Positions 8,583-20,430 of a stretch of 64,000 bases of DNA are shown one piece after another (position 1 is the first letter of the stretch; each line of letters starts with the position of its first letter). The notes beneath the pieces are model-generated. The model did no database searches. It saw only the letters and a program-made list of their open reading frames with translations, and was not told the origin of the DNA. The position numbers were made by a program, and so were the translations under genes. The stretch is taken from contig JAVVHA010000003.1 in NCBI GenBank assembly GCA_032249735.1, positions 58,902 to 122,901 on the forward strand, read 5' to 3'. The DNA is from Dehalococcoidia bacterium. GTDB lineage: Bacteria > Chloroflexota > Dehalococcoidia > SM23-28-2 > HRBIN24.

Positions 8583-9718
8583 CGGTCCACCTCACACAAT
8601 ACGATGTCTATGGAGCCGAGGATGATGATGGCATCGGCCACGTAGTTGCCCACCACCAAGTTCTTGAGGGCGGAGAGGTTGCAGAAGGCGGCGGAGCGGA
8701 TCTTGAGGCGCCAAGGTTTGTCCCCTCCTTTGGACACTAAGTAGACGCCGTACTCGCCACGGGGGGACTCGGTGCGAGAGTATACCTCGCCGGGTGGGAC
8801 GCGAATGGTGCGCTTGAGCCCCTCGGCCATGACGGGCCCTTGCTTGGGCATCTGGCGTAAGGCCTGCTCCACGATGCGCAGCGACTGGTGCATCTCTTCC
8901 ATGCGCACCAGGTAGCGGTCATAGACGTCGCCTTGGGTTCCCGTGGGGATGTCGAAGTCGAAGCGGTCGTAGATGGAGTAGGGCTCGGCCCGCCGCAGGT
9001 CGTGCTTCACACCACAGGCCCGCAGCATGGGGCCTGAGAAGCCCCAGTTGATGGCCTCCTCTGGGGTGACGGGGGAGAGGCCGCGGCAACGAGCAAGGAA
9101 GACCTCGTTGTCGGTCATGAGGGCGTCTAGCTCCTCCACCCCCCGTCGCACATGCTGGACGACGTAGCGGCACTGCTCCTCGAAGTCATGGGGGACGTCC
9201 CAGGCCACACCCCCCGGACGGAAGTAGTTGTACATCATGCGCTCGCCGGTGACGGCCTCGAAGAAGTCCTGGATGACCTCCCGCTCCCGGAAGGCGTACA
9301 TGAAGGGGGTGCCGAAGAAGCCCACGTCGGTGCCGAAGGCCCCCATGAACATGAGGTGGCTGGCCACCCGGTTCAGCTCTCCCAGGATGACGCGGATGTA
9401 CTCCGCCCTCTCGGGCACCTGCAGCCCCATGAGCTTCTCCACCGCTAGGCAATAGGTCCACTCGGCGTTGAACTGGGCCAGGTACTCGGTGCGATCCTGG
9501 TAGCCGATGGCCTGGCGGTAGTCGCAGTTCTCGGAGAGCTTCTCCGCCCCCCGGTGCATGTAGCCGATGACGGGGTCACAGTCCACCACCTTCTCCCCGT
9601 CCACAGTTAGGATCATGCGGAAGACGCCGTGGGTGGCAGGGTGCTGGGGCCCCACGTTGATGTGGAGGTCGATGGTCTCCAGCTCGTGCTCCTGCTGCAA
9701 GGCCATGATGCTATCCAC
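8579..9718 (-). CDS. nuoD: NADH-quinone oxidoreductase subunit D
   Basis: A 379-residue quinone-site subunit related to the large subunit of NiFe hydrogenases but without the metal-binding cysteines. The N-terminal beta-hairpin motif NVGPQHPATHGVFR, the stretch GYMHRGAEKLSENCDY and the C-terminal GSIDIVLCEVDR are all typical. Start at ATG 9718, with a second ATG at residue 5; it overlaps nuoC by 8 bases. Confidence 0.97.
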   Translation of the reverse strand: MDSIMALQQEHELETIDLHINVGPQHPATHGVFRMILTVDGEKVVDCDPVIGYMHRGAEKLSENCDYRQAIGYQDRTEYLAQFNAEWTYCLAVEKLMGLQVPERAEYIRVILGELNRVASHLMFMGAFGTDVGFFGTPFMYAFREREVIQDFFEAVTGERMMYNYFRPGGVAWDVPHDFEEQCRYVVQHVRRGVEELDALMTDNEVFLARCRGLSPVTPEEAINWGFSGPMLRACGVKHDLRRAEPYSIYDRFDFDIPTGTQGDVYDRYLVRMEEMHQSLRIVEQALRQMPKQGPVMAEGLKRTIRVPPGEVYSRTESPRGEYGVYLVSKGGDKPWRLKIRSAAFCNLSALKNLVVGNYVADAIIILGSIDIVLCEVDR

Positions 9719-10613
9719 CTTCCTGCTCCAGGCGACGCAGGGCCTCCTGGACGTACTTGCGCTCCTCCTCGCCGGTGAGGCCCTTGGCCCTGGCCTCCTC
9801 CCGCGCCCGTTTGATGACCTCCGCCTTCTTCTGGGCCAGGGCTATCTTGGCTGCCCTATCGGCAGGGGCAGCCTTGGCGGAGGGGGCCTCCTTGGGAGGG
9901 GCCTCCTGGCCCAGCTCCGCCTCGAAGCGACGCAGGGCCTCCTGGACGTACTTGCGCTCCTCCTCGCCGGTGAGGCCCTTGGCCCTGGCCTCCTCCCGCG
10001 CCCGTTTCATGACCTCCGCCTTCTTCTGGGCCAGGGCTATCTTCTTGGCCCGCTCGTCTTCCTCGGCGCGGGCCCCAGGCGGGGCAGAGGCGGCCACCAG
10101 CGCCTCCTCCCGCTCTAGGAAGTCCTCCTGCCACTCCTCGATCTCGGCCAGGGGATGGCTCTTGCGCAGGGGGTGGTAGCCCAGCCCTTCCTCCAGCAGG
10201 AGGGGGCGCAGGTCGGGGTGGCCATCGAAGACGATGCCGAACATCTCGTGCGTCTCCCGCTCGTGCCAGTTGGCCGCCTGCCAGAGGTGAGTCATGGTGG
10301 GGACGTGGGGGTCTTCCAGGGGCACGGGGACCTTGACGGCCAGGGTGTGGCCGTGACGGAAGGAACGCAGATGGTACACCACTTCCAGCTGGTCGATGTG
10401 GTCCACCCCAGATAAGCAACGCAGGTAGTCGAAGGCCAGGTCGGGGTGTTCCTTGAGGGTCTGCATGAGATGAGGGAGGTCCTCTCGCCTCACCACGATG
10501 GCCGGGTCATTGGGCGTGGCGACAAATTCCCATGGCACCTGGGGGAGGATGGCCCGCAGGCGCTCCACCACCGGCGCCTGGCCCGCGTCCTGGGGCATGG
10601 CACCCTCGGTCAT
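9711..10613 (-). CDS. nuoC: NADH-quinone oxidoreductase subunit C with duplicated C-terminal extension
   Basis: A 300-residue protein. Residues about 1-170 are a normal 30-kDa subunit (DYLRCLSGVDHIDQLEVVYHL, HERETHEMFGIVFDGHPDLRPLLLEEG), which docks on NuoD and NuoB. The start is ATG 10613, two bases after the nuoB stop; the longer upstream frame overlaps nuoB. The C-terminal part is unusual: two near-identical charged segments, each about 39 residues (KIALAQKKAEVMKRAREEAR and what follows), separated by an Ala/Pro-rich linker. They look helical and possibly coiled-coil. I do not recognise this extension from well-known NuoC proteins; its role is unknown. Confidence 0.93.
   Translation of the reverse strand: MTEGAMPQDAGQAPVVERLRAILPQVPWEFVATPNDPAIVVRREDLPHLMQTLKEHPDLAFDYLRCLSGVDHIDQLEVVYHLRSFRHGHTLAVKVPVPLEDPHVPTMTHLWQAANWHERETHEMFGIVFDGHPDLRPLLLEEGLGYHPLRKSHPLAEIEEWQEDFLEREEALVAASAPPGARAEEDERAKKIALAQKKAEVMKRAREEARAKGLTGEEERKYVQEALRRFEAELGQEAPPKEAPSAKAAPADRAAKIALAQKKAEVIKRAREEARAKGLTGEEERKYVQEALRRLEQEGG
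9732..9849. repeat. direct repeat copy 1 inside nuoC 3' end
   Basis: About 117 bases that recur at 9927-10043, 195 bases (65 codons) away, with one visible mismatch (G at 9813 against C at 10008). The in-frame spacing and near-perfect DNA identity indicate a recent or homogenised duplication. Confidence 0.9.
9927..10043. repeat. direct repeat copy 2 inside nuoC 3' end
   Basis: The second copy of the nuoC internal repeat, encoding the more N-terminal of the two charged segments. See copy 1 at 9732-9849 for the comparison. Confidence 0.9.
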
Positions 10614-10615
10614 AG

Positions 10616-11227
10616 CTACCTGCCTACCTGGCCCCGCTCCTCCATGATCTTCTTCTGGAGGGCCAAGATGGCGTCCATGAGGGCCTCCGGCCGCGGCGGA
10701 CACCCGGGCACGTAGACGTCTACGGGGATGATCTTGTCCACCCCTTGAAGGACACGGTCATAACGGCTGTAGGGGCCGCCATTGGTGGCGCAGGCGCCCA
10801 TGGAGATGACCCATTTGGGGTGGGGCATCTGCTCATACAGGAGTTTGACGGCCGGGGCCATCTTCTTGGTGACGGTGCCCGAGACGATAAGCACGTCCGC
10901 CTGCCTGGGGGAGGGCCAGGGCAGGACGCCGAAGCGGTCCAAGTCGTGACGGGCCATGAAGGTGGCGATCATCTCGATGGCACAGCAGGCTAGGCCGAAG
11001 GTGAGGGGCCAGAGGGAGCCCTTGCGCCCCCAGGCGATGAGCCAGTCGGCCGGCGCCTGGATGACGCCCGGGAGGAGCTGGCGGTAGGGCGCCTTGCCCC
11101 GGCCCACGTCCACAGCGGGCCGCAGCTCCTTCACCTGTTGCCGCAGCTCCTCGGGGACCACGTCTGAGATGGCGTGGGCCGGGTCATCCCTTATCTGGTG
11201 TGGTCGCATGGGGCGCTCCCCTGGCAT
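10616..11227 (-). CDS. nuoB: NADH-quinone oxidoreductase subunit B
   Basis: A 203-residue subunit holding cluster N2, the last iron-sulfur centre before quinone. The adjacent cysteine pair is in [19 protein letters not shown], the third cysteine in [12 protein letters not shown] and the fourth in [15 protein letters not shown]. The ATG at 11227 is preceded by GGAGGTGAGG about ten bases upstream. A second ATG lies at residue 7. It follows nuoA after 7 bases. Confidence 0.97.
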   Translation of the reverse strand: MPGERPMRPHQIRDDPAHAISDVVPEELRQQVKELRPAVDVGRGKAPYRQLLPGVIQAPADWLIAWGRKGSLWPLTFGLACCAIEMIATFMARHDLDRFGVLPWPSPRQADVLIVSGTVTKKMAPAVKLLYEQMPHPKWVISMGACATNGGPYSRYDRVLQGVDKIIPVDVYVPGCPPRPEALMDAILALQKKIMEERGQVGR

Positions 11228-11234
11228 GGTATCC

Positions 11235-11603
11235 TCACCTCCACTGCAGCACGCCCTTGCGCCAAGCGTAATAGAGGCCGAAGCCTAGCACTAGGATGAA
11301 AAGGACCATCTCGTAAAGGGCCATCTCCCCTACGTCCAAAAAGCTCAGGGCCCAGGGGAAGAGGAAGACGGCCTCGATGTCGAACACCAGGAACAGGATG
11401 GCAAATAGGTAATAGCGGAAGTGGATCTGGAAACGCCCCCGCCCGATGGGGAGCATGCCGCACTCGTAGGTGAGCCCTTTGGGGCGGGTGGCCTGGCGGG
11501 GGGCAAGGATGTGGTTGGCTAATAGGGCCAGGCCCACCATGAGGAAGCCCAGGACGGTGGCTACGATGACCGCTGCGTACTGTTGCCACAGATCTTGAGC
11601 CAC
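11235..11603 (-). CDS. nuoA: NADH-quinone oxidoreductase subunit A
   Basis: A 122-residue, three-helix membrane subunit, first gene of the operon. Hallmarks are [40 protein letters not shown]. The start is a GTG preceded by GGAGCTGAGC. The order nuoA-B-C-D-H-I-J-K-L-M-N with no E, F or G is the 11-subunit layout known from Dehalococcoides, cyanobacteria and many archaea. Confidence 0.96.
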   Translation of the reverse strand: MAQDLWQQYAAVIVATVLGFLMVGLALLANHILAPRQATRPKGLTYECGMLPIGRGRFQIHFRYYLFAILFLVFDIEAVFLFPWALSFLDVGEMALYEMVLFILVLGFGLYYAWRKGVLQWR

Positions 11604-11647
11604 GCTCAGCTCCTCAGCCTATCCCATTGTTCCCGTTACCACAAGGC

Positions 11648-11676
11648 ATGGTAACATCAGCTGCCGCCCTGGTCAA
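11648..11676 (-). promoter_or_regulatory. nuo operon promoter with overlapping inverted repeat
   Basis: On the minus strand TTGACC (11671-11676) is followed after 17 bases by TACCAT (11648-11653), a reasonable sigma70-type promoter 45 bases upstream of nuoA. The perfect inverted repeat GTTACC-N9-GGTAAC (11635-11655) covers the -10 element and probable start point, so it could be a repressor operator. The regulator is not known. Confidence 0.6.
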
Positions 11677-11700
11677 TAAAAAAAGGCGGGGCTTTTCAAA

Positions 11701-14421
<2,721 letters not shown>

Positions 14422-14489
14422 CGGGAGGCACTTGGATCTTAAACCGGCCCGCTCATAAGGTCAATGCGACGGGGCCTTACCCCTGGCTT

Positions 14490-15860
14490 TCAGTCCTCGC
14501 GGGGGCGCCAGCGGGTGCCCTGGGGGGTATCCTCCAGGACGATGCCTAGCTGGGCCAGGCGGGAGCGGATGGCATCGGCCAGGTGGTAGAGCTGGCGGGC
14601 GCGCAGCTCCTGCCTCACTTGGATGAGGAGCTCGATGAAGGGGACGGCGTCCAGGGCCACAGGGGCTACTTCCCGTAGGGTGAGGCCCAAGACGCCCGCC
14701 AGCTCCCTGAGGGTGGCCTGGGCAGCCGTCACATCCCTGCCCTCCTCGCGGGCACGGTTTATCTCCCGCGCCAGGTCAAAGAGGGTGGCCAGGGCCTGCG
14801 GAGTGGAGAGGTCATCGTCCATGGCCTCCAGGAAGCGGGCCCGAAATGGTGAAGGGTCGAGAGGCGATCCCTCCCCTTCCCCCTCTAAGGAGACGGCGGT
14901 GCGCAGCCGCTGGGCGCCGGCCTTGGCCGCCTGTAAGGCCTCCTCGGAGTAGGTGAGGGGGCTCCGATAATGGGAGCCCAGGACGAAGATGCGGATGGCA
15001 TCCGGCCCATAGCGCTCCAGGGCCTCATCAATGGGCACCAGGTTGCCCAGGTGCCTGGTCATCTTCTCGGGGCTGCTGGGCAGGCGCATCAGACCGTGGT
15101 GGACCCAAAAGCGGGCAAAGGGCTTTTGGCCGGTATAGGCTTCGCTCTGGGCGATCTCGTTCTCGTGGTGGGGGAAGATGAGGTCCTGCCCGCCCCCGTG
15201 GATGTCCAGGGGCTGGCCCAGGTACTTGAGGGACATGGCAGAACACTCAATGTGCCAGCCCGGGCGACCAGGGCCGAAGGGGCTCTCCCACGATGGCTCC
15301 CCCTCCTTGGCCCCCTTCCAAAGAGCGAAATCGGCAGGGTGCTCCTTCCCCTCGCCAGGCTCCACCCGGGCGCCGGCCAGGAGAGAGTCTAGGGAGCGGC
15401 CAGAGAGCTTCCCATAATCGGGGAAGCGTAGGACGCGGAAGTAGACGTCGCCCCCTACTTGGTAGGCGTAGCCCTTCCTGAGGAGCTCCTGAATCATGTC
15501 CACCATGGCGGGTATCTCCTCGGTGGCCCGAGGGTAATGATGGGCGTGCAGAACGTTGAGGGCGTCCATCTGGCGGAAGAAGAGCTGAATGTGTTCCTGC
15601 GCTAGGTCGTAGATGGTGCGCCCCAGGGCCCGCGCCCGCAGGATGATGTTGTCCTCCACATCGGTGAAGTTCTGGACATGACGCACGCGATAGCCCCGGA
15701 ACTCCATGTAGCGCCGTAGGACATCGAAGATGATGTAGCTCATGGCGTGGCCCAGATGGCAAGGGGCGTAGAGGTTGGGGCCGCATACATACATGCGGAC
15801 CTCCCCCCCGACGGGTACGAACTCCTCTATGCGGCGGCTGAGGGTATTGTATAGCCTCAT
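14490..15860 (-). CDS. cysS: cysteinyl-tRNA synthetase
   Basis: A 456-residue class I synthetase. The zinc-site start MYVCGPNLYAPCHLGHA includes the HIGH equivalent HLGH; further zinc ligands are in GWHIECSAMS and FPHHENEIAQSEA. The KMSKS loop reads EKMTRHLGNLV, a diverged form. The length fits CysRS. It lies downstream of cysE in the same direction, as in many bacteria where Cys synthesis and charging genes are linked. Confidence 0.95.
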   Translation of the reverse strand: MRLYNTLSRRIEEFVPVGGEVRMYVCGPNLYAPCHLGHAMSYIIFDVLRRYMEFRGYRVRHVQNFTDVEDNIILRARALGRTIYDLAQEHIQLFFRQMDALNVLHAHHYPRATEEIPAMVDMIQELLRKGYAYQVGGDVYFRVLRFPDYGKLSGRSLDSLLAGARVEPGEGKEHPADFALWKGAKEGEPSWESPFGPGRPGWHIECSAMSLKYLGQPLDIHGGGQDLIFPHHENEIAQSEAYTGQKPFARFWVHHGLMRLPSSPEKMTRHLGNLVPIDEALERYGPDAIRIFVLGSHYRSPLTYSEEALQAAKAGAQRLRTAVSLEGEGEGSPLDPSPFRARFLEAMDDDLSTPQALATLFDLAREINRAREEGRDVTAAQATLRELAGVLGLTLREVAPVALDAVPFIELLIQVRQELRARQLYHLADAIRSRLAQLGIVLEDTPQGTRWRPRED

Positions 15861-15905
15861 GGCCCCTATCTTAGGATGCCTAGGAGGGGAGCCTATGGCA
15901 ACGCC

Positions 15906-16577
15906 CTAGGCCCGCCATTGGCTGGGGGCGGAGGAGAGCCGCTCCTCCAGGGCCTGCAGCCGCTCCTCCAGCCGGTCCAGCCGCTCGGCCAGGGAGCGCA
16001 GGGCGTCCCATTCCGGGTCGGGGAGGCGGAGGACGGTATCGTTGCCCGGGTCGTGGTAGGCCACCACGTGGCCGGGGACGCCCACCACGGTGGCATTGGG
16101 GGGCACGTTGGAGACCACCACCGATCCGGCCCCGATCTTGGCGTTGTCGCCGATGGTGACGGCGCCGATGATCTTGGCCCCTGCCCCCACTACCACGTTG
16201 TTGCCCAGGGTGGGGTGGCGCTTGGTGCGCTTGGTGCTGGTGCCCCCCAGGGTTACGCCTTGATACAGGTGGCAGTTGTCGCCTATCTCCGCCGTCTCGC
16301 CGATGACCACCCCCATTCCATGGTCGATGAACAGCCCCTCCCCGATCTTGGCGCCGGGGTGGATCTCAATGCCAGTGAGGAAACGGGAGATGTGGGAGAC
16401 GATGCGGGCCAAAAGGCGCATACGCCGCTTGTACAGGAAATGAGCCAGGCGATGGAACTGACGGGCGTGGAAGCCAGGGTAGCAAAGGATGACCTCTAAG
16501 GCGCTGGTGGCCGCCGGGTCCCGCTCTAGGGCGGCCTGGATGTCCCGCTTGATGCTCTCCCAAAGGCCCATGGTCAC
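15906..16577 (-). CDS. cysE: serine O-acetyltransferase
   Basis: A 223-residue protein with the left-handed beta-helix hexapeptide repeats of the CysE family: [43 protein letters not shown]. It makes O-acetylserine, the first step of cysteine synthesis. The catalytic-site sequence [13 protein letters not shown] is intact. The last 40 residues form a short, probably coiled-coil tail ([19 protein letters not shown]), which could help trimer contacts. Its start overlaps the ispF stop by 4 bases. Confidence 0.95.
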   Translation of the reverse strand: MTMGLWESIKRDIQAALERDPAATSALEVILCYPGFHARQFHRLAHFLYKRRMRLLARIVSHISRFLTGIEIHPGAKIGEGLFIDHGMGVVIGETAEIGDNCHLYQGVTLGGTSTKRTKRHPTLGNNVVVGAGAKIIGAVTIGDNAKIGAGSVVVSNVPPNATVVGVPGHVVAYHDPGNDTVLRLPDPEWDALRSLAERLDRLEERLQALEERLSSAPSQWRA

Positions 16578-17053
16578 GCCTCCTCCAGTAGGGCAATGGC
16601 TAAGGCAGCCATCCCTTCACCGTGGCCTAGGGAGCCCAGGCCCTCGGGGCTCTTGGCCTTAAGGTTGACCTTCCCCTCCTCCAGGCCGAGGGCAGCGGCG
16701 ATACGCTCTCGCATGGCCTGGAGGTGAGGGGCCAGGTGAGGCTCTTGGGCCACCACCACGGCATCCAGTTGAGCGGGCCGCAACCCCTTTGCCCTCACCC
16801 TGTGTAACACCTGGCCCAGGAGGTGAAGGCTATCGGCCCCCTCGTAGGCGGGGTCGTGAGGAGGGAAATGGTGGCCGAGATCTTGCAGACCAGCGGCCCC
16901 CAGGAGGGCATCCATGATGGCGTGTAGGAGCACGTCGGCGTCGCTATGGCCAGCCAGGCCCCTCGGCCAAGGCACCTCCACCCCTCCCACCTTAAGGGGC
17001 CTTCCTTCCTGGAACCTGTGTATATCATAGCCCAAGCCTATGCGGTATGTCAT
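16574..17053 (-). CDS. ispF: 2-C-methyl-D-erythritol 2,4-cyclodiphosphate synthase
   Basis: A 159-residue enzyme of the MEP isoprenoid pathway. The zinc ligands are in GLGYDIHRF and [22 protein letters not shown]; the C-terminal segment [19 protein letters not shown] is the substrate-binding signature. Start ATG overlaps the ispD stop by 4 bases, indicating translational coupling of consecutive pathway enzymes. Confidence 0.97.
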   Translation of the reverse strand: MTYRIGLGYDIHRFQEGRPLKVGGVEVPWPRGLAGHSDADVLLHAIMDALLGAAGLQDLGHHFPPHDPAYEGADSLHLLGQVLHRVRAKGLRPAQLDAVVVAQEPHLAPHLQAMRERIAAALGLEEGKVNLKAKSPEGLGSLGHGEGMAALAIALLEEA

Positions 17054-17742
17054 GGCACCACCTCGCCAGTGGTGAGGAGGGCACGGGCTAGGGCTAGGTC
17101 GTAGGCAGTGGTGACCTTGATGTTGGAGGGGGAACCAGGGAAGAGGCGCACAGGATGGCCCAGGGCCTCCACCAGGGAGGCATCGTCGGTGGCCTCAGCC
17201 CCCGCCTGAAGATAGGCCTCCATGAGGAGTTCATAGCGGAAGGCCTGAGGGGTCTGGACTAGGCGCAGGCGGGAGCGGTCTAGGGTGCGGGCCACCAGGT
17301 CGCCGTGGGCCTCCTTGACGGTGTCGGTGGGGGTCAGGGCAGGGACGGCGGCCCCTGTATCCTGTGCTGCCTCCAGGGCGGCGGCAATGAGCTCCTGGGT
17401 GAGGAAGGGGCGGGCGCCGTCGTGCACCAGCACCCAGCGCACTCCCTTTAGGCGCTGCAGGCCCAGGCGCACCGAGTCCTGCCTCCTCTCCCCACCCGGG
17501 CATATCTCCTGGACCTTGTGCACGCCAAGGGCCTGCACCAGCTCCCGTGCGCGGCCCAGATTGTGGGACGCCACCACCAGGACGACCACATCCACCAAGG
17601 GGGAGCGCTCCAGGGCCAGGAGGGGCCAGGCGATGAGGGGTTTCTCCCCCAGGGACAGGAAGACTTTGTCCACTCCCCCCATGCGGACACCTCGGCCGGC
17701 GGCGGCCACCACCGCCCCTACAGGGCCATAGGGGCCGCCCAT
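17050..17742 (-). CDS. ispD: 2-C-methyl-D-erythritol 4-phosphate cytidylyltransferase
   Basis: A 230-residue MEP-pathway enzyme that makes CDP-methylerythritol. The CTP-binding N-terminus AVVAAAGRGVRMGGVDKVFLSLGEKPLI, the WVLVHDGARPFLT segment and the C-terminal SNIKVTTAYDLALA are typical. The start is ATG 17742 (MGGPYGPVGAVVAAAG): the frame is open further upstream, but that part reads through the neighbouring PIN-TRAM gene. Only one base separates it from that gene's stop. Confidence 0.95.
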   Translation of the reverse strand: MGGPYGPVGAVVAAAGRGVRMGGVDKVFLSLGEKPLIAWPLLALERSPLVDVVVLVVASHNLGRARELVQALGVHKVQEICPGGERRQDSVRLGLQRLKGVRWVLVHDGARPFLTQELIAAALEAAQDTGAAVPALTPTDTVKEAHGDLVARTLDRSRLRLVQTPQAFRYELLMEAYLQAGAEATDDASLVEALGHPVRLFPGSPSNIKVTTAYDLALARALLTTGEVVP

Positions 17743-17743
17743 G

Positions 17744-18793
17744 TTATTCGGCCCTCCTGGGCTGGGCGAAGATGAGGCGCCCGGCCACCGTCTGCAGGAC
17801 GCGAGTGACGGTGACCACCAGGCGCTCGTTAAGATAGCGGCGCCCCCCCTCCACCACCACCATGGTGCCATCGTCCAGGAAGCCCACGCCCTGGTCGGCC
17901 TCCTTGCCCTCCTGGACTATGTGCACCTCCATCTCTTCACCCGGTAGGATGACCACCTTGACGGCGTTGGCCAGCTGGTTGATGTTGAGGACCTTTATCC
18001 CCTCCACCTCGGCGATGCGGTTGAGGTTGAAGTCGTTGGTGAGGATGGGGGCGGAGAGCTTCTTGGCAAGGCGGACGAGCTTGGCATCTACGTCCGATAT
18101 GTCAGGGAAGTCCTCATCGAGGATGCGCACGGCCACATGCCCCTCCCTCCGCAGACGGCCCAGGACATCCAGGCCGCGGCGGCCGCGGTTGCGGCGCAAG
18201 GCATCGGGGGAGTCGGCGATGCGCCGTAGCTCGTCCAGGACGAAACGGGGCACGACCAGGGCCCCCGGAAGGAAGCCTGTGCTGGCCAGGTCGGCTATCC
18301 GCCCATCGATGATAGCGCTGGTGTCCACCAATATCTCGCGCGGCGGCCAAAAGCGGCCAGGGAAGTAACGGGCCAGAAGGGAGGCGAACTCCTCCTCCCG
18401 GCTCACTAGGGCAGCCACCCCCAGGATGCCCAGCACGAAGCTCACTAGCAAGGGAGCCAGGAAGCCAGCCACCCCCGGCAGGGCCACCAGCCAGGGGGAG
18501 AGGAGGGCAGAGGCCAAAAGCCCACACACGAGCCCCACGATGCCCAGCACTAGCTGCAGGGGCCTTATCTGGCGTATCCACTCCTGGAAGAGCTGTAAAG
18601 GCTTGAGGGCGAGAAGGGGGGTAAAAAGGGCCCCAAAAAGGGCGAACCCCACCGGGGGAACCGCCCAGAACAGGATGAAGGGCAGCCCTTCCCGCCCCTC
18701 GGCCAGGGCTTGCCCCGAGCGCAGGCCGACGAAGCCCAAGACGAGGGCGCCTAGGATGCGCATGACAGTGGAGATAAAGGCGTGTCCCTTCAC
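17744..18793 (-). CDS. membrane-anchored PIN-TRAM protein, YacL-like
   Basis: From GTG 18793, supported by a GGAG four bases upstream, the protein has 349 residues; ATG 18763 is the alternative. The N-terminal third has about four membrane helices (LGALVLGFVGL, LPFILFWAVPPVGFALFGALF, LQLVLGIVGLVCGLLASALL, FLAPLLVSFVLGILGVAAL). A PIN nuclease domain follows with its acidic residues visible in LVDTSAIIDGRI, DISDVDAKL and ILTNDFNLN. A C-terminal TRAM domain (HIVQEGKEADQGVGFLDDGTMVVVEG) suggests RNA binding. Its place before ispD-ispF matches yacL of Firmicutes. Confidence 0.9.
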   Translation of the reverse strand: MKGHAFISTVMRILGALVLGFVGLRSGQALAEGREGLPFILFWAVPPVGFALFGALFTPLLALKPLQLFQEWIRQIRPLQLVLGIVGLVCGLLASALLSPWLVALPGVAGFLAPLLVSFVLGILGVAALVSREEEFASLLARYFPGRFWPPREILVDTSAIIDGRIADLASTGFLPGALVVPRFVLDELRRIADSPDALRRNRGRRGLDVLGRLRREGHVAVRILDEDFPDISDVDAKLVRLAKKLSAPILTNDFNLNRIAEVEGIKVLNINQLANAVKVVILPGEEMEVHIVQEGKEADQGVGFLDDGTMVVVEGGRRYLNERLVVTVTRVLQTVAGRLIFAQPRRAE

Positions 18794-18873
18794 ACCGCTC
18801 CGTCTCGCCAGAAGGGTGGGCCCTGACCTCAGTATATAGCGGGGCGCCCCGGCAGCCCAGGCCCATTTGGGCC

Positions 18874-20094
18874 CTATAGCTGCTGCATGGCCATGCGTTC
18901 CACCCGAACCTGGGGGAGAGCCCCGGGCGGCTGGGCGGTGGCGATGCGTCTCACCACTTCCACCACCTGCTCCACCTCTTGGGGGGTGTTGAAGCAATGG
19001 AGTGATAGCCGGGTAGCCCGCAGGGAGGGTACGGTGCGGGCCACTACCCGCCCCCATTGCCAAAGGAGGGCGGTAACCACCTCCGCCTCAACTCCTGCTA
19101 GGCGGAAGGAGAGGAGGCCCGTCTGGGGCTCCTGGGGCCCCACCAGGGACACGCCGGGGACGGCCGCAAGGCCACGGGCAGCATGGCGGGCCAAAGATCG
19201 TACGTGGGTAGCCACCTCCTCCAACCCCAAGGAGCGGGCAAACCCTAAGGCGGCCAGGAACCCTGCCCATAGGGGAACGCTGCGGGTGGTGAGCTCGAAC
19301 TTGGCGATGTCGTCGCTGGCGGGCTGGAGGCGATGGGGGAGGGCGTAGCGGTGGGCGGCCCTGTGGGCCACCCAAGGGGGCTCCAGATGCGGCACCAGCT
19401 CGCGGCGTATGTAGAGGACGCCGGTGCCAGCGGGGCCCAGGAGCCATTTGTGGCCAGGGAAGGCCAAGAAGTCGCACCCCATCTCCCGCACGTTCACTGG
19501 CATCTGGCCCACCGACTGGGCGGCATCCACCAGCACCAGGGCACCACGGCGATGGGCCTCCTCCGCTATCTGGGGCAGGGGCAGGAGCTGGCCCGTGCCG
19601 TAGGCCACATGGCTTATGGCCACGAGACGGGTGCGGGGGCCCATGGCCCGCCGGAACGCCTCAAGGATGCGCTCCCCATCGTCGCTGGGGTCTATGTGCA
19701 CCGGCCGCAGCCTGACGCGCCGCCGCCGGCGTGCGTAGAGGAGGGGGACGGCCAGGGACGGATGCTCCAGGTCGGTGGTGCATACCTCATCGCCGGGGCG
19801 AAGGCGCAGGCCCCAGATGACAGCGTTTAGGCCAGCGGTGGTGTTCTCCTGCAGGGATATCTCCTGGGGATGGGCGCCGATAAGCGCGGCCGCCTCCTCA
19901 CGCGCCTGCGCCAGCACGTTGAGACGCCACTCCATGGTGGCGGGGTCGGTGGGGGAGGCGGCCTCCCGGGCCATGGCTTCCTGTACCGCCGCCACCACTT
20001 GCCTTGGGGAAGGGCCCTGCCAGCCGGTGTTCATATAGATGACGCCCGCCAGGCCAGGGAAGCCCTGCCGCACGGTAAAGGGGTCCACAGGCAC
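18874..20094 (-). CDS. class V aminotransferase / cysteine desulfurase-like PLP enzyme
   Basis: A 406-residue fold-type I PLP enzyme from GTG 20094. The probable Schiff-base lysine is in FLAFPGHKWLLGPAGTGVLYI; VDAAQSVGQMPVNV carries the PLP-pyridine Asp, and NTTAGLNAVIWGL the phosphate-binding region. The sequence resembles isopenicillin-N-epimerase-like or SufS-like members. I see no clear catalytic cysteine loop, so desulfurase activity is not assured. Nearby cysE and cysS make sulfur metabolism plausible, but the substrate is unknown. Confidence 0.85.
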   Translation of the reverse strand: MPVDPFTVRQGFPGLAGVIYMNTGWQGPSPRQVVAAVQEAMAREAASPTDPATMEWRLNVLAQAREEAAALIGAHPQEISLQENTTAGLNAVIWGLRLRPGDEVCTTDLEHPSLAVPLLYARRRRRVRLRPVHIDPSDDGERILEAFRRAMGPRTRLVAISHVAYGTGQLLPLPQIAEEAHRRGALVLVDAAQSVGQMPVNVREMGCDFLAFPGHKWLLGPAGTGVLYIRRELVPHLEPPWVAHRAAHRYALPHRLQPASDDIAKFELTTRSVPLWAGFLAALGFARSLGLEEVATHVRSLARHAARGLAAVPGVSLVGPQEPQTGLLSFRLAGVEAEVVTALLWQWGRVVARTVPSLRATRLSLHCFNTPQEVEQVVEVVRRIATAQPPGALPQVRVERMAMQQL

Positions 20095-20103
20095 AGCCGA
20101 GGC

Positions 20104-20385
20104 CTAAGAGGCGCCTTGCCCTATCCCCATGAGGGCGTTGAGCTTCTTCATCAGACGGGATTTGCCACGGGCCGCGTTGTTGGGGTGTAGGACCCCCTTC
20201 TTGACCGCTCTATCGAGGGCGCTGATAGCCTGGCGCACCGCCTCCTGCGCCGCCTCCAGATCCCCGGAGGAGATGGCCGCCTCCGCCCTCTTGACCATGG
20301 TCTTGGTAAACGACTTGACAGCCCGGTTGCGGAGCCGCCGCTTCAGGGCCTGGCGATGGGCCTTAGCTGCTGACTTGGTGGCCAA
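20104..20385 (-). CDS. rpsT: 30S ribosomal protein S20
   Basis: A 93-residue basic protein matching S20: MATKSAAKAHRQALKRRLRN at the start and VLHPNNAARGKSRLMKKL near the end. The chosen start is TTG 20385 because AGGAGG lies seven bases upstream and the N-terminus then aligns with the family; a longer frame to 20412 is unlikely. S20 binds 16S rRNA early in 30S assembly. It is divergently placed to the unknown gene at 20431. Confidence 0.95.
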   Translation of the reverse strand: MATKSAAKAHRQALKRRLRNRAVKSFTKTMVKRAEAAISSGDLEAAQEAVRQAISALDRAVKKGVLHPNNAARGKSRLMKKLNALMGIGQGAS

Positions 20386-20430
20386 ACCGACCCCTCCTCG
20401 TCCAGCTATCATAATGGGTGGCCCAGGGCT

